The translations under genes and the position numbers were made by a program. A stretch of 6,440 nucleotides of DNA from Gemmatimonadota bacterium (GTDB taxonomy: Bacteria > Gemmatimonadota > Gemmatimonadetes > JACCXV01): assembly GCA_013696835.1 (NCBI GenBank), contig JACCXV010000366.1, positions 1 through 6,440 on the forward strand. Reading direction: 5' to 3'. Positions 1 through 5,721 of this stretch are shown piece after piece. Within the stretch, counting starts at the first letter, position 1; each line of letters begins with the position of its first letter. The notes under the pieces are model-generated. The model had not been told where the DNA came from and searched no databases. It worked only from the letters and a program-made list of their open reading frames with translations.

Positions 1-2
1 AC

Positions 3-734
3 CCGGCAACGCCGGACTCCTCCCTGGACGTCGGCGTCTACGCACTCTTGGGGCCCCACCGTCCCGCGTCGCACAATGAAGCCGATGTGAGCGACAAGCC
101 GACGTGGATCCGGCAGCTCGCCCTGTGGACGTCGACCAAGATGCGGCAGGTGGACCGCCTGTATCGCAAGCGAGCAGAAACTCTGCGCTCCGTCGATCGG
201 TTGGTGGAGCAGGTCGTTCTCGCTCTACAGCGCCGCGGTACTCTGGACGACACGGTGCTCGTGTTCACGAGCGACCACGGCTTTCTCCTGGGGGAGCACC
301 GCCACAAGGCGAAGTGGTGCCCGCACGAGGAGTGCGTGAACGTGCCGCTTCTCGTACGCGCGCCAGCCGTGGCTCCACGGCGTGACATGAGCCTCGTCAG
401 CAACGTGGACATCGCGCCCACCCTGGCTGATTTCGCGGGCGCCCTGCCGCGCAGGAAGATGGACGGCCTGAGCCTGCGGCCGCTGCTCTACGGCGCGATC
501 CCTCTTGCGCGAGACGCCGTGCTGCTCGAGTTGCTCGGGTATCCATTCCTGAATCGGAGATTCAGCGCCGTACGCACCGATCGCTGGATGTACGCGGAGT
601 ATCAGAACGGCGAGCGTGAGCTCTACGACATGCTCGGCGATCCGGGCCAGCTTCGGAGTCGCGCCAGCGAGTCCGTCTTTGCCGACACGGTCGCAATTCT
701 GAGCGCGCGCTTGCGCATCCTGAAGGCACAGTGA
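3..734 (+). CDS. Sulfatase (alkaline phosphatase superfamily), C-terminal half; 5' end outside window
   Basis: The frame is open from the left edge, so the true start is outside; the TTG at 48 is internal, because residues before it continue the sulfatase pattern. About 243 residues are visible, roughly half of a typical 450-550 residue enzyme. The segment HNEADVSDKP, then FTSDHGFLLGEH (about residues 88-99 of the fragment), then KAKWCPHEECVNVPLLVR matches the second half of N-acetylglucosamine-6-sulfatase-like enzymes. The Asp-His of SDHG are the usual metal ligands, and the Lys-rich stretch before CPHEE is the usual sulfate-contact region. The end carries the family's ELYDMLGDPGQL block. 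The family hydrolyses sulfate esters, often on polysaccharides, using a formylglycine made from a CxPxR motif; that motif would lie upstream and cannot be checked. Substrate and location are unknown because the N-terminus, including any signal peptide, is missing. It converges on the minus-strand run and is probably unrelated to it. Confidence 0.92.
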   Translation, partial: PATPDSSLDVGVYALLGPHRPASHNEADVSDKPTWIRQLALWTSTKMRQVDRLYRKRAETLRSVDRLVEQVVLALQRRGTLDDTVLVFTSDHGFLLGEHRHKAKWCPHEECVNVPLLVRAPAVAPRRDMSLVSNVDIAPTLADFAGALPRRKMDGLSLRPLLYGAIPLARDAVLLELLGYPFLNRRFSAVRTDRWMYAEYQNGERELYDMLGDPGQLRSRASESVFADTVAILSARLRILKAQ

Positions 735-762
735 GTCGGAACGGCAAACAGGAGCCCGCAGT

Positions 763-870
763 GGGGTCGTCCCAGTAGGCTCGGGGGCCGCCCCAGCAGG
801 CTCGGGGGGCCGTCCCCAGCAGGCTCGGGGGGTCGTCCCCAGCAGGCTCGGGGGGTCGTCCCCAGTAAGG
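763..870. repeat. Tandem array of about five 20-23 bp G/C-rich hairpin units
   Basis: Four full units and one partial unit lie head to tail: 763-782 (20 bp), 783-803 (21), 804-826 (23), 827-849 (23) and 850-870 (partial). Each begins with a run of 4 to 6 G, has a short core (TCGT, CCG, CCGT, TCGT, TCGT), then CCC or CCCC, then AGCAGGCTC (AGTAGGCTC in the first unit, AGTAAGG in the last). The G run pairs with the following C run, giving a small stem with a loop of about four bases in every unit while the loop bases vary. A second dyad (CCCCAGC with GCTCGGGG, one bulged base) spans the unit junctions. The array fills most of the 138 bp between two convergent stop codons (734 and 873). No T-run follows it on either strand, so a classical intrinsic terminator is not shown. 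A role as transcript-end structure or as a dispersed intergenic repeat is inference. Confidence 0.85.
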
Positions 871-872
871 GT

Positions 873-1739
873 TCAGCTCGCGACGCGTGGCGAAACCGCG
901 GGCCGCACGCTCGGCCGCAGCTCGGGCCCGGGCGCCCCCAGCACGCGCCATTCCCCTTCCCGCCGCTCGTAGACCCCCGATTTCGAACGCTCGAAGCGCT
1001 GCCCGTCGAACGCCCGCACCTCCAGCGTGAGGCCGGGAGGGTCGATCGTCAGCACGTTGTAGGTGTTCGGCTCGTTGCGGTGGCGGTTGGAGATCGCGGT
1101 CCCCGCCTGGACGATGAGCATCGCGCTGCTGATCGGGAGCTTCTGGGCACTCACGTCCACCGCGAAGCCCACGTGGAGGTGGCCGGCGAGGACCAGGTCC
1201 GCGCCGCACTCGCCGATGGCCCGCAGAGCCCGGAAGCCGCGGCCCACCAGGGGTGGCGACGGTTGTCCGGGTGGCGGGACGAAGGGATGATGCGCGACCA
1301 GCACCTTGAAGATGTCGTCGGGGATGCCGCAGAAGACGCCGCGCAGGTGCTCGATCTGCTCGACCGAGATGCGCCCGTTCTTCCACGTGGCCGAGCGCGC
1401 GGTGTTGACGCCCACGACCGCGATCCCCCCATCGCGCCAGGCGGGTTGCAGGTCGGGCGTGATGTGGCGGCGGTAGCGGCCCAGCGGACTCATGAACCTG
1501 CGGATCACGTCGTAGAGCGGGATGTCGTGGTTGCCGGGGACGACCAGTTGCGGGAAGGGAATGCGGTCGAGGAACTCCCGCGCGGCCCGGAACTGGCCCG
1601 TGCGGGCGCGCTGGGTGAGATCGCCGCTCACCGCGACGAGGGCGGGCCCAACGTCCCGCAGGTCGCGGAGCAGGGCTTCGGCCACCGCCGGCTCGTCGCG
1701 CCCGAAGTGGAGGTCGGAGATGTGGGCGACGATCCTCAC
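873..1739 (-). CDS. Class III (CpdA/Icc-like) metallophosphoesterase
   Basis: This 288-residue calcineurin-like phosphoesterase has the complete set of metal-binding motifs: DLH (D9, H11), GDLTQ (D40), GNHD (N70, H71, D72), HHPF (H150) and GHLH (H187, H189). The order and spacing fit class III cyclic-nucleotide phosphodiesterases such as CpdA, which use two metal ions to cut phosphodiesters or phosphomonoesters. Relatives act on cAMP, UDP-2,3-diacylglucosamine or other phosphate esters, so the substrate cannot be named. The protein starts directly with the first beta strand (MRIVAHISDLHFG), has no signal peptide and should be cytosolic. The last 25 or so residues are rich in Pro, Arg and Val and look disordered. 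The GTG start at 1739-1737 overlaps the stop of the lipid kinase gene (GTGA, 1739-1736), which implies translational coupling and a common transcript. It is the last gene of the minus-strand run. Confidence 0.93.
   Translation of the reverse strand: MRIVAHISDLHFGRDEPAVAEALLRDLRDVGPALVAVSGDLTQRARTGQFRAAREFLDRIPFPQLVVPGNHDIPLYDVIRRFMSPLGRYRRHITPDLQPAWRDGGIAVVGVNTARSATWKNGRISVEQIEHLRGVFCGIPDDIFKVLVAHHPFVPPPGQPSPPLVGRGFRALRAIGECGADLVLAGHLHVGFAVDVSAQKLPISSAMLIVQAGTAISNRHRNEPNTYNVLTIDPPGLTLEVRAFDGQRFERSKSGVYERREGEWRVLGAPGPELRPSVRPAVSPRVAS
1736..1739 (-). other. GTGA start/stop overlap joining kinase and phosphoesterase genes
   Basis: Read on the minus strand, GTG (1739-1737) starts the metallophosphoesterase and TGA (1738-1736) ends the lipid kinase. 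There is no strong Shine-Dalgarno sequence in the preceding bases, so initiation probably depends on ribosomes finishing the kinase. The overlap fixes the phosphoesterase start, since the first motif (DLH) follows only eight residues later. Confidence 0.8.
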
Positions 1740-2638
1740 GCGCCGGAGGCTGGCACGAGGACGCGGAGGGCCTTGGGACGAATGCGGTACTCGAGCGGCA
1801 GGGCCATGCGCGTCACCTCCCCGTCGAGGGCCACGCGAACTTCCCGGCCCCCGGCCTCGATCCGCATGTCCGGTACGAGCATCGCCTCGAAGTCGCGCGA
1901 CTGCTCGAGGCGACCCACCGCCGCGCGCGCCAGCAGCTTGAGCATCGCCGCTCGTCCGGTGACGCGGGCGACGTAGACGCTCAACTCGCCACGGTCCAGC
2001 CGCTCACGGCCGCCGGCCTCCAGCAGGCTGACGTCGTAGTGGTTGTTGCCGATCATCACGAGCGGGGTGGAGAGGAAGAGCTCCTTCCCTTCGGCCTCGA
2101 TCCGCACGCGCAGGACCTGGAAGCGGCGAAACGCTTGCAGGGTCGCCCGCACCATCGCCGCCCACTTGCCGCGGCCATGGCGCTCCCGCTGGCGGTCGCG
2201 GTCCTCCACCGCCTTCGGGTAGAGACCGATGGACGAGTTGTTGATGAACGAACGGCCGTTCACCTCTCCCAGGTCGACCTCGATCACGTGCCCTTCGGCG
2301 ATCGTCCGCGCAGCGTCCTCGAGCTCCAGCGGGATCCCGAGGTCCTTCGCGAAGTGGTTCAGCGTACCGAGCGGAAGAATGCCCAGCGGCTTGGAGCAGC
2401 GCCCGAGCGCCCCGGCGGCGGCGCTGATCGTGCCGTCCCCGCCGCCGACCACGATCGCGTCCACGTCCGACGCGGCGGCACGCTGAACTGCTTCGGGCAT
2501 GTGACCACCCTCGACCGCCTCCACCTCCACATCCACGCCGGCAGCCCGGAAGGCCTCGCGAATGCGCTCCGCCTCCCGGTTCGTGCTCGTCTCGTCGATC
2601 GAGCCCGCGGCGGCGTTGATCAGCACGACCGCTCTCAC
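1736..2638 (-). CDS. Diacylglycerol/sphingosine-kinase-like lipid kinase (YegS/DgkB/LCB5 family)
   Basis: This 300-residue cytosolic lipid kinase transfers phosphate from a nucleotide to a lipid hydroxyl group such as diacylglycerol, a sphingoid base or phosphatidylglycerol. From the GTG at 2638 the order is MRAVVLINAAAGS (first Rossmann strand), GGGDGT at residues 65-70 (nucleotide-binding signature), PLGILPLGTLNHFAKDLGIP at 84-103 (the catalytic-domain PLGTxNxxA block), FINNSSIGLYP at 131-141 and an LDGEV near the C-terminus that matches the family's DGE motif. Length is typical. The frame stays open to 2785, but the extra 49 residues are Ser/Pro/Arg-rich, overlap the preceding gene's coding end and precede the natural first strand, so 2638 is preferred. 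No good Shine-Dalgarno sequence precedes it. It lies 64 bp after the haemolysin III gene and overlaps the phosphoesterase gene by 4 bp. The lipid substrate cannot be read from sequence. Confidence 0.92.
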   Translation of the reverse strand: MRAVVLINAAAGSIDETSTNREAERIREAFRAAGVDVEVEAVEGGHMPEAVQRAAASDVDAIVVGGGDGTISAAAGALGRCSKPLGILPLGTLNHFAKDLGIPLELEDAARTIAEGHVIEVDLGEVNGRSFINNSSIGLYPKAVEDRDRQRERHGRGKWAAMVRATLQAFRRFQVLRVRIEAEGKELFLSTPLVMIGNNHYDVSLLEAGGRERLDRGELSVYVARVTGRAAMLKLLARAAVGRLEQSRDFEAMLVPDMRIEAGGREVRVALDGEVTRMALPLEYRIRPKALRVLVPASGA

Positions 2639-2702
2639 GCGGGGAGCGACCCGACAGAGAGAGAACCGCCCGCCACCGGAGCGCCAGGCGAACGGGTACC
2701 GG

Positions 2703-3353
2703 TCAGGCGATGGTCCGCAGGATCTGGGCGATGGCGATGTAGTGGAAGGCGCTTCCCGCCAGCACGAAGAGGTGCCAGAGGGCATGCGAGTAGGACAGGC
2801 GACGTGCGTGGTAGAAAAGGGTGCCGACCGTGTAGGCGAGGCCTCCGGCGACCAGCCACGCCACCGAAGCCGTCGGCAGGATGCGCTGCAGAGGCTGGAT
2901 GGCGACGAGGCACAACCAGCCCATCAGGAGGTAGACCGCGGTGGAGAGGCCCGCGAAGCGGCCCGTGAAGAAGGCCTTGAACACGATCCCGGCCACCGCG
3001 AGGGTCCACACGACGGTGAGGAGCGTCCAGCCCACGCCGCCCCGTACCGCGACAAGCATGATCGGCGTATACGAGCCCGCGATGAGGAGGTAGATGGCGC
3101 AATGGTCGAGCACCTGGAAGAACCGTTTGGCGCGTGGGTGGACGATCGCGTGATGCAGCGTGGAGACGGCATACAGGCCCACCAGCGAGATGCCGTAGAC
3201 CACCGACGTGGCGACGTGCCACGCCGTGCCCTCTGCCGCGCTGATCGCCACCAGGGTCGGCGCGGCGACGAGGCTCGCGAGCAGGCCCAGCCCGTGCGTG
3301 ACGCTGTTCGCTAGGTCCTCGCGCGACACGCGGCTCCCCCCGGCCGCCGGCAC
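2703..3353 (-). CDS. trhA: Haemolysin III / TrhA-type PAQR family membrane protein
   Basis: This is an integral membrane protein with about seven hydrophobic helices, 216 residues from the GTG at 3353, which matches the family's usual 210-220. It carries the HlyIII/PAQR signatures: SREDLANSVTHGLG (E12, N16, H20), STLHHA (S64, H67, H68), LDHCAIYLLIAGSYTP (D83, H84 and on) and a C-terminal HALWHLFVLAGSAFHY (H190, H194, H204). The conserved Ser, Asp and His residues form a metal site in the wider PAQR/ceramidase superfamily. Bacterial members were first called haemolysins and are now linked to membrane homeostasis. Start choice: GTG codons in this frame also lie at 3464 (GTGA overlap with the upstream stop), 3413 and 3329. 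I prefer 3353 because GGAAGG lies 10 bases before it, the family length fits, and the 36 codons upstream have far fewer G/C third positions (about 58% by hand count) than appears usual in the neighbouring genes. The toxin name should not be taken as function. Confidence 0.93.
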   Translation of the reverse strand: MPAAGGSRVSREDLANSVTHGLGLLASLVAAPTLVAISAAEGTAWHVATSVVYGISLVGLYAVSTLHHAIVHPRAKRFFQVLDHCAIYLLIAGSYTPIMLVAVRGGVGWTLLTVVWTLAVAGIVFKAFFTGRFAGLSTAVYLLMGWLCLVAIQPLQRILPTASVAWLVAGGLAYTVGTLFYHARRLSYSHALWHLFVLAGSAFHYIAIAQILRTIA

Positions 3354-3460
3354 GGATCGTTGACCTTCCGCAATCCTCGCATTTCCGGCTTCGAATTCCA
3401 GCGCCGATTCCACGTGCGCCGAAGAGCGAGCCGGCGCGGAAGAAGCTTCGAGGGGGTCGC
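3354..3460 (-). other. Likely untranslated spacer or leader before the haemolysin III gene
   Basis: This 107 bp stretch lies between the stop of the duplicated NTF2-like gene and the preferred haemolysin III start. It is open in the haemolysin frame, but its third codon positions are much less GC-rich than appears usual in the flanking genes, and its translation is a Ser/Ala/Glu-rich string with no membrane or domain character. It could hold an internal promoter or a regulatory leader; I do not see a convincing -35/-10 pair. If the start at 3464 is right, it encodes a 37-residue cytosolic tail instead. Confidence 0.4.
3364..3369 (-). promoter_or_regulatory. Probable ribosome binding site for the haemolysin III gene
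   Basis: GGAAGG on the minus strand, 10 bases upstream of the GTG at 3353. It is the clearest Shine-Dalgarno-like sequence near any start in this window and is the main reason for preferring 3353 over the overlapping GTG at 3464. The spacing is slightly long, so it is a supported guess and not proof. Confidence 0.5.
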
Positions 3461-4474
3461 TCACTCGCTTGGCGCAGGTGGCGGTGTTGGAAGCGCGAGG
3501 TCGAGCGCGACGCGCCACGGATCGTTCGGCCGGCGCTCCCACACGCGCAGGTAGCTCCCGCTCGCGCCCGGTTTCCGCTCCGCCTCGCTTCTGCCGAGCT
3601 CCCAGGCTCCGTAGGTGTAGCCCAGATCGCCCGAGGCCGCGACACCCGCACCGGCGGGCACCCAGCGGGAGGACTGGACGGCGCCGGCGAGCGCGGTCGT
3701 CACCGCCATCTTCCCGAGGAGAGGCTGGATGCCGAGCCGCAGGAACCGGATGCCGTCGCTGGCGTGCTCCAGGAACGCGGCGCCGGCGCCCTCCTCCTCG
3801 GAGGTGCGTGAGAAGGCGCTGTCGGCTGCGAGCAGCTCGGCCACGGACCGCGCGGCCACCTTCGGCCGGGCGTTCGTTTCCGCACGCGTCTCCCCCGCAC
3901 CGACCCCGCTCCTCTCCGCACGGCCGTCGGCCGCCTTCACCGCCGCCGCCCCCGCCGCCGGGGAGGCCCATGGAGCGGGCAGAGGAAGCTGCTGCGGGTG
4001 AGGCGTGCCGAAGTCGATGGCGACCTTCCATGCCCCGTCCGCCCCCCTCTCCCAGGCGGTGACGTAGGTGCCGTGGCCCACGCCCGAGTCGCCCGCAGCC
4101 GTGCTGCGCGCCTCGTAGGGCCCGGTCGTGAAGCCAAGGTCGCCGGCGTCCGACACCTGCGCGAACACGGGGTACCAGGTGAGGCGGATCGGCGGGTCGG
4201 GCTGATTGGCCGTCCACTCCTTGCCGGCGACCGGTCCCGGGCGGAACAGGATGGCGTCGTCCGCCAGATGAGCGAGGAAGGCCTTCCGAACTCCATGCGC
4301 GCGGGACGCGGCGGCGAACGCGCGCTCGGCCTGGACGAGCGACGCGAGCACTCCATCGGGCACGGCCGGATCGCCTGAGGGGCCGGATCTCGCGGTTTGT
4401 GCCACCCCCGGCACGGCGACGACGAAGGCGAACAGGGCACCGAGCCGGAGCGAGCCGAGGTTGAAGCCGGCCAC
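3461..4474 (-). CDS. Secreted protein with two tandem NTF2-like (SnoaL/DUF4440-type) domains
   Basis: From the GTG at 4474 the product is 337 residues. Residues 1-26 look like a Sec signal peptide: a short start containing R10, a hydrophobic core LGALFAFVVAVPG and a VAQ cleavage region. Two homologous domains follow, about 40-160 and 208-330, joined by a low-complexity Ala/Gly-rich linker (about 164-205). Each has an N-terminal helix (LVQAERAFAAAS; LLAADSAFSRTS), an FLxH helix end (FLAHLADDAILF; FLEHASDGIRFL), a GDLG(F/Y)T strand followed by an aromatic residue (GDLGFTTGPYEA; GDLGYTYGAWEL) and a C-terminal block Y-x4-WER-x5-W-(K/R)-V-A-(I/L)-D. This is the cone-like fold of SnoaL/DUF4440 proteins, which includes small-molecule isomerases, hydrolases and simple ligand-binding proteins; no catalytic residue set can be assigned. 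Export to the periplasm or beyond is inferred. A GTG at 4501, overlapping the upstream gene by 13 bp, is an alternative start that would lengthen the signal peptide. No clear ribosome binding site precedes either. Confidence 0.85.
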   Translation of the reverse strand: MAGFNLGSLRLGALFAFVVAVPGVAQTARSGPSGDPAVPDGVLASLVQAERAFAAASRAHGVRKAFLAHLADDAILFRPGPVAGKEWTANQPDPPIRLTWYPVFAQVSDAGDLGFTTGPYEARSTAAGDSGVGHGTYVTAWERGADGAWKVAIDFGTPHPQQLPLPAPWASPAAGAAAVKAADGRAERSGVGAGETRAETNARPKVAARSVAELLAADSAFSRTSEEEGAGAAFLEHASDGIRFLRLGIQPLLGKMAVTTALAGAVQSSRWVPAGAGVAASGDLGYTYGAWELGRSEAERKPGASGSYLRVWERRPNDPWRVALDLALPTPPPAPSE

Positions 4475-4488
4475 GGCGGCCGCGGACG

Positions 4489-5706
4489 CTAGGCTTCCCA
4501 CAGAGCGACGCTCGATCCCACCCAGGTCATGTCCTTGTTGTGGTCCACCCCGTGCATCTTGCCGCGCGAGAGCCGGACGAGGTTCATCGCGAGGGTGAGC
4601 TCCTCGGTGGCGTGCGGCCGGATGAACATCATCCGGATCTCGACCTTGACCCCGTTGCCCTCGGGATCCACGACCGCCGGGGCGTACTCCACCTTCTCCT
4701 GCACGATCCAGTCCGCGCGCTCGTGCTCCGGGATCGAGTCCAGGTCCGCCTGGCTGAAGTCGATCCGCACGCCACGGCCGGCATACGAGAAGAGCGGCTT
4801 CAGGATGTAGCGGGAGGGGTCTCCAGGCAGGCGGCCGCCGCTCAGCACGTCGGAGAGCACCGCCGTCCAGGGGAGCGCGGGGTGCTCGATCAGCGGCAGC
4901 GTGTATTTCGACCAGATCCAGTACCAGTTCGGGTGTGCGACCCACTCGACGTCCAGGTCGTCGCGATAGTCGAAAGGCAGGTCGAAGCCGTGCTCCCGAA
5001 GCTCGTCGAAGACCACCCGGTGGTACACCCGCCGCACCGGTACCAGGCCGCCGTTGCGCGGGACGAGCAGCTGGTCGCCGCGGCGAACGAGCTCGTGCGC
5101 GCCGGCCGTGTGGACGCCCAGGAACTGCCGGGTGGCGACGAAGTCCGGGCGCGTCTTCTGGCGCTCGGGGTGGAGGTCGAGCAGCACCACGTTCTCGGGG
5201 TCGTGCGGCCCCACGATCGCCCGCCGCAGGAGATCCAGGTAGCGCTCGCGGTCGAGTCCGGAGAAGAACGGGATCCAGTCGCGATCGAGCCCCGGGGCCT
5301 CCTGCAGCGCATCGCGCCACACCTCCGCGAACACGACCTGCATCGCGTAGAGCGAAGCGAATCCCTGCAGCTCGATCACGCGCGGAGCGAGCCGCCCTTC
5401 CGAGTCGCGGACGATCGCGAGGTCCACCGCCACGAAGTTCGGCAGCCGGTCCATGCGCGGGGCCAGGTACTCCGGCGGGACGGCGTGCTCACAGCGCTCG
5501 ATGAGGGCCGGGTCGCGAAGGATGCGCACGATCTCCTCGGCGACGCGCACGCAGCGATCGCGCAGGTCCTGCGGGAGGAACACGGGGGTCTCGGCCAGCC
5601 GGAAGTCGAAGGTGGAGTGGAGTCGCTGCCCCATCTCGCGCTCGACCCGTGCATGGAGGGCCTGGGTGTCATGGGCGTTGAAGAGCGGCCGGACGGCTGG
5701 ATCCAT
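4489..5706 (-). CDS. Uncharacterised ATP-grasp-like protein (putative carboxylate-amine ligase)
   Basis: This 405-residue soluble protein starts with ATG at 5706. The C-terminal third resembles an ATP-grasp domain: RYILKPLFSYAGRGV at 300-313 (Lys303 and a Gly-rich loop for ATP phosphates), WIVQEKVEYAP at 333-343 (adenine-binding hinge), VKVEIRMMFI at 353-362 (acidic metal-ligand strand, E356) and AMNLVRLS at 373-380 (Asn/Arg pair). The N-terminal two thirds contain FVAVDLAIVRD (91-101), VIELQGFASLYAMQ (110-123) and LLDLHPERQKTRPDF (175-189), a pattern I associate with an uncharacterised conserved family and not with a named enzyme. ATP-grasp enzymes join a carboxylate to an amine or thiol through an acyl-phosphate. 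No signal peptide or membrane segment is seen, so it should be cytosolic. It begins 15 bp after the aminopeptidase stop and ends about 14 bp before the NTF2-like gene, so cotranscription is likely. The fold assignment is moderately sure; the reaction is not known. Confidence 0.85.
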   Translation of the reverse strand: MDPAVRPLFNAHDTQALHARVEREMGQRLHSTFDFRLAETPVFLPQDLRDRCVRVAEEIVRILRDPALIERCEHAVPPEYLAPRMDRLPNFVAVDLAIVRDSEGRLAPRVIELQGFASLYAMQVVFAEVWRDALQEAPGLDRDWIPFFSGLDRERYLDLLRRAIVGPHDPENVVLLDLHPERQKTRPDFVATRQFLGVHTAGAHELVRRGDQLLVPRNGGLVPVRRVYHRVVFDELREHGFDLPFDYRDDLDVEWVAHPNWYWIWSKYTLPLIEHPALPWTAVLSDVLSGGRLPGDPSRYILKPLFSYAGRGVRIDFSQADLDSIPEHERADWIVQEKVEYAPAVVDPEGNGVKVEIRMMFIRPHATEELTLAMNLVRLSRGKMHGVDHNKDMTWVGSSVALWEA

Positions 5707-5721
5707 GCAGAGGCCCCCGCT

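Noticed and set aside
763..870. CRISPR array
   Set aside because: The units are contiguous with no unique spacers, vary in length and sequence, and no cas gene is present in the window.
562..1386. Long minus-strand open frame that would encode the tandem repeat as Pro/Gly-rich protein repeats
   Set aside because: It overlaps the metallophosphoesterase in another frame and the sulfatase on the opposite strand, is Arg/Ala/Pro-rich throughout, and its repeat units differ in length by non-multiples of three, so the frame is not maintained between units.
1080..1976. Plus-strand open frame of about 300 codons
   Set aside because: It lies antisense to the metallophosphoesterase and lipid kinase genes, whose motifs are intact; its Arg/Ala/Asp-rich translation is typical of shadow frames in GC-rich DNA.
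2639..2785. 49-residue N-terminal extension of the lipid kinase
   Set aside because: It overlaps the end of the haemolysin III gene, lacks any kinase-family similarity, and precedes the natural first beta strand that starts at the GTG at 2638.
2039..2968. Plus-strand open frame of about 309 codons
   Set aside because: It is antisense to the lipid kinase and haemolysin III genes, with no recognisable motif and a His/Arg/Gly-rich composition.
2703..3353. Haemolysin toxin
   Set aside because: The family name is historical; the protein is a multi-pass PAQR-type membrane protein widespread in non-pathogens, and nothing around it suggests secretion or virulence.
4475..5320. Upstream extension of the NTF2-like frame giving a protein of about 619 residues
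   Set aside because: The extension overlaps almost the whole ATP-grasp gene in another frame and is low-complexity Arg/Ala/Gly/Pro; the signal peptide begins at 4474, which marks the true N-terminus.
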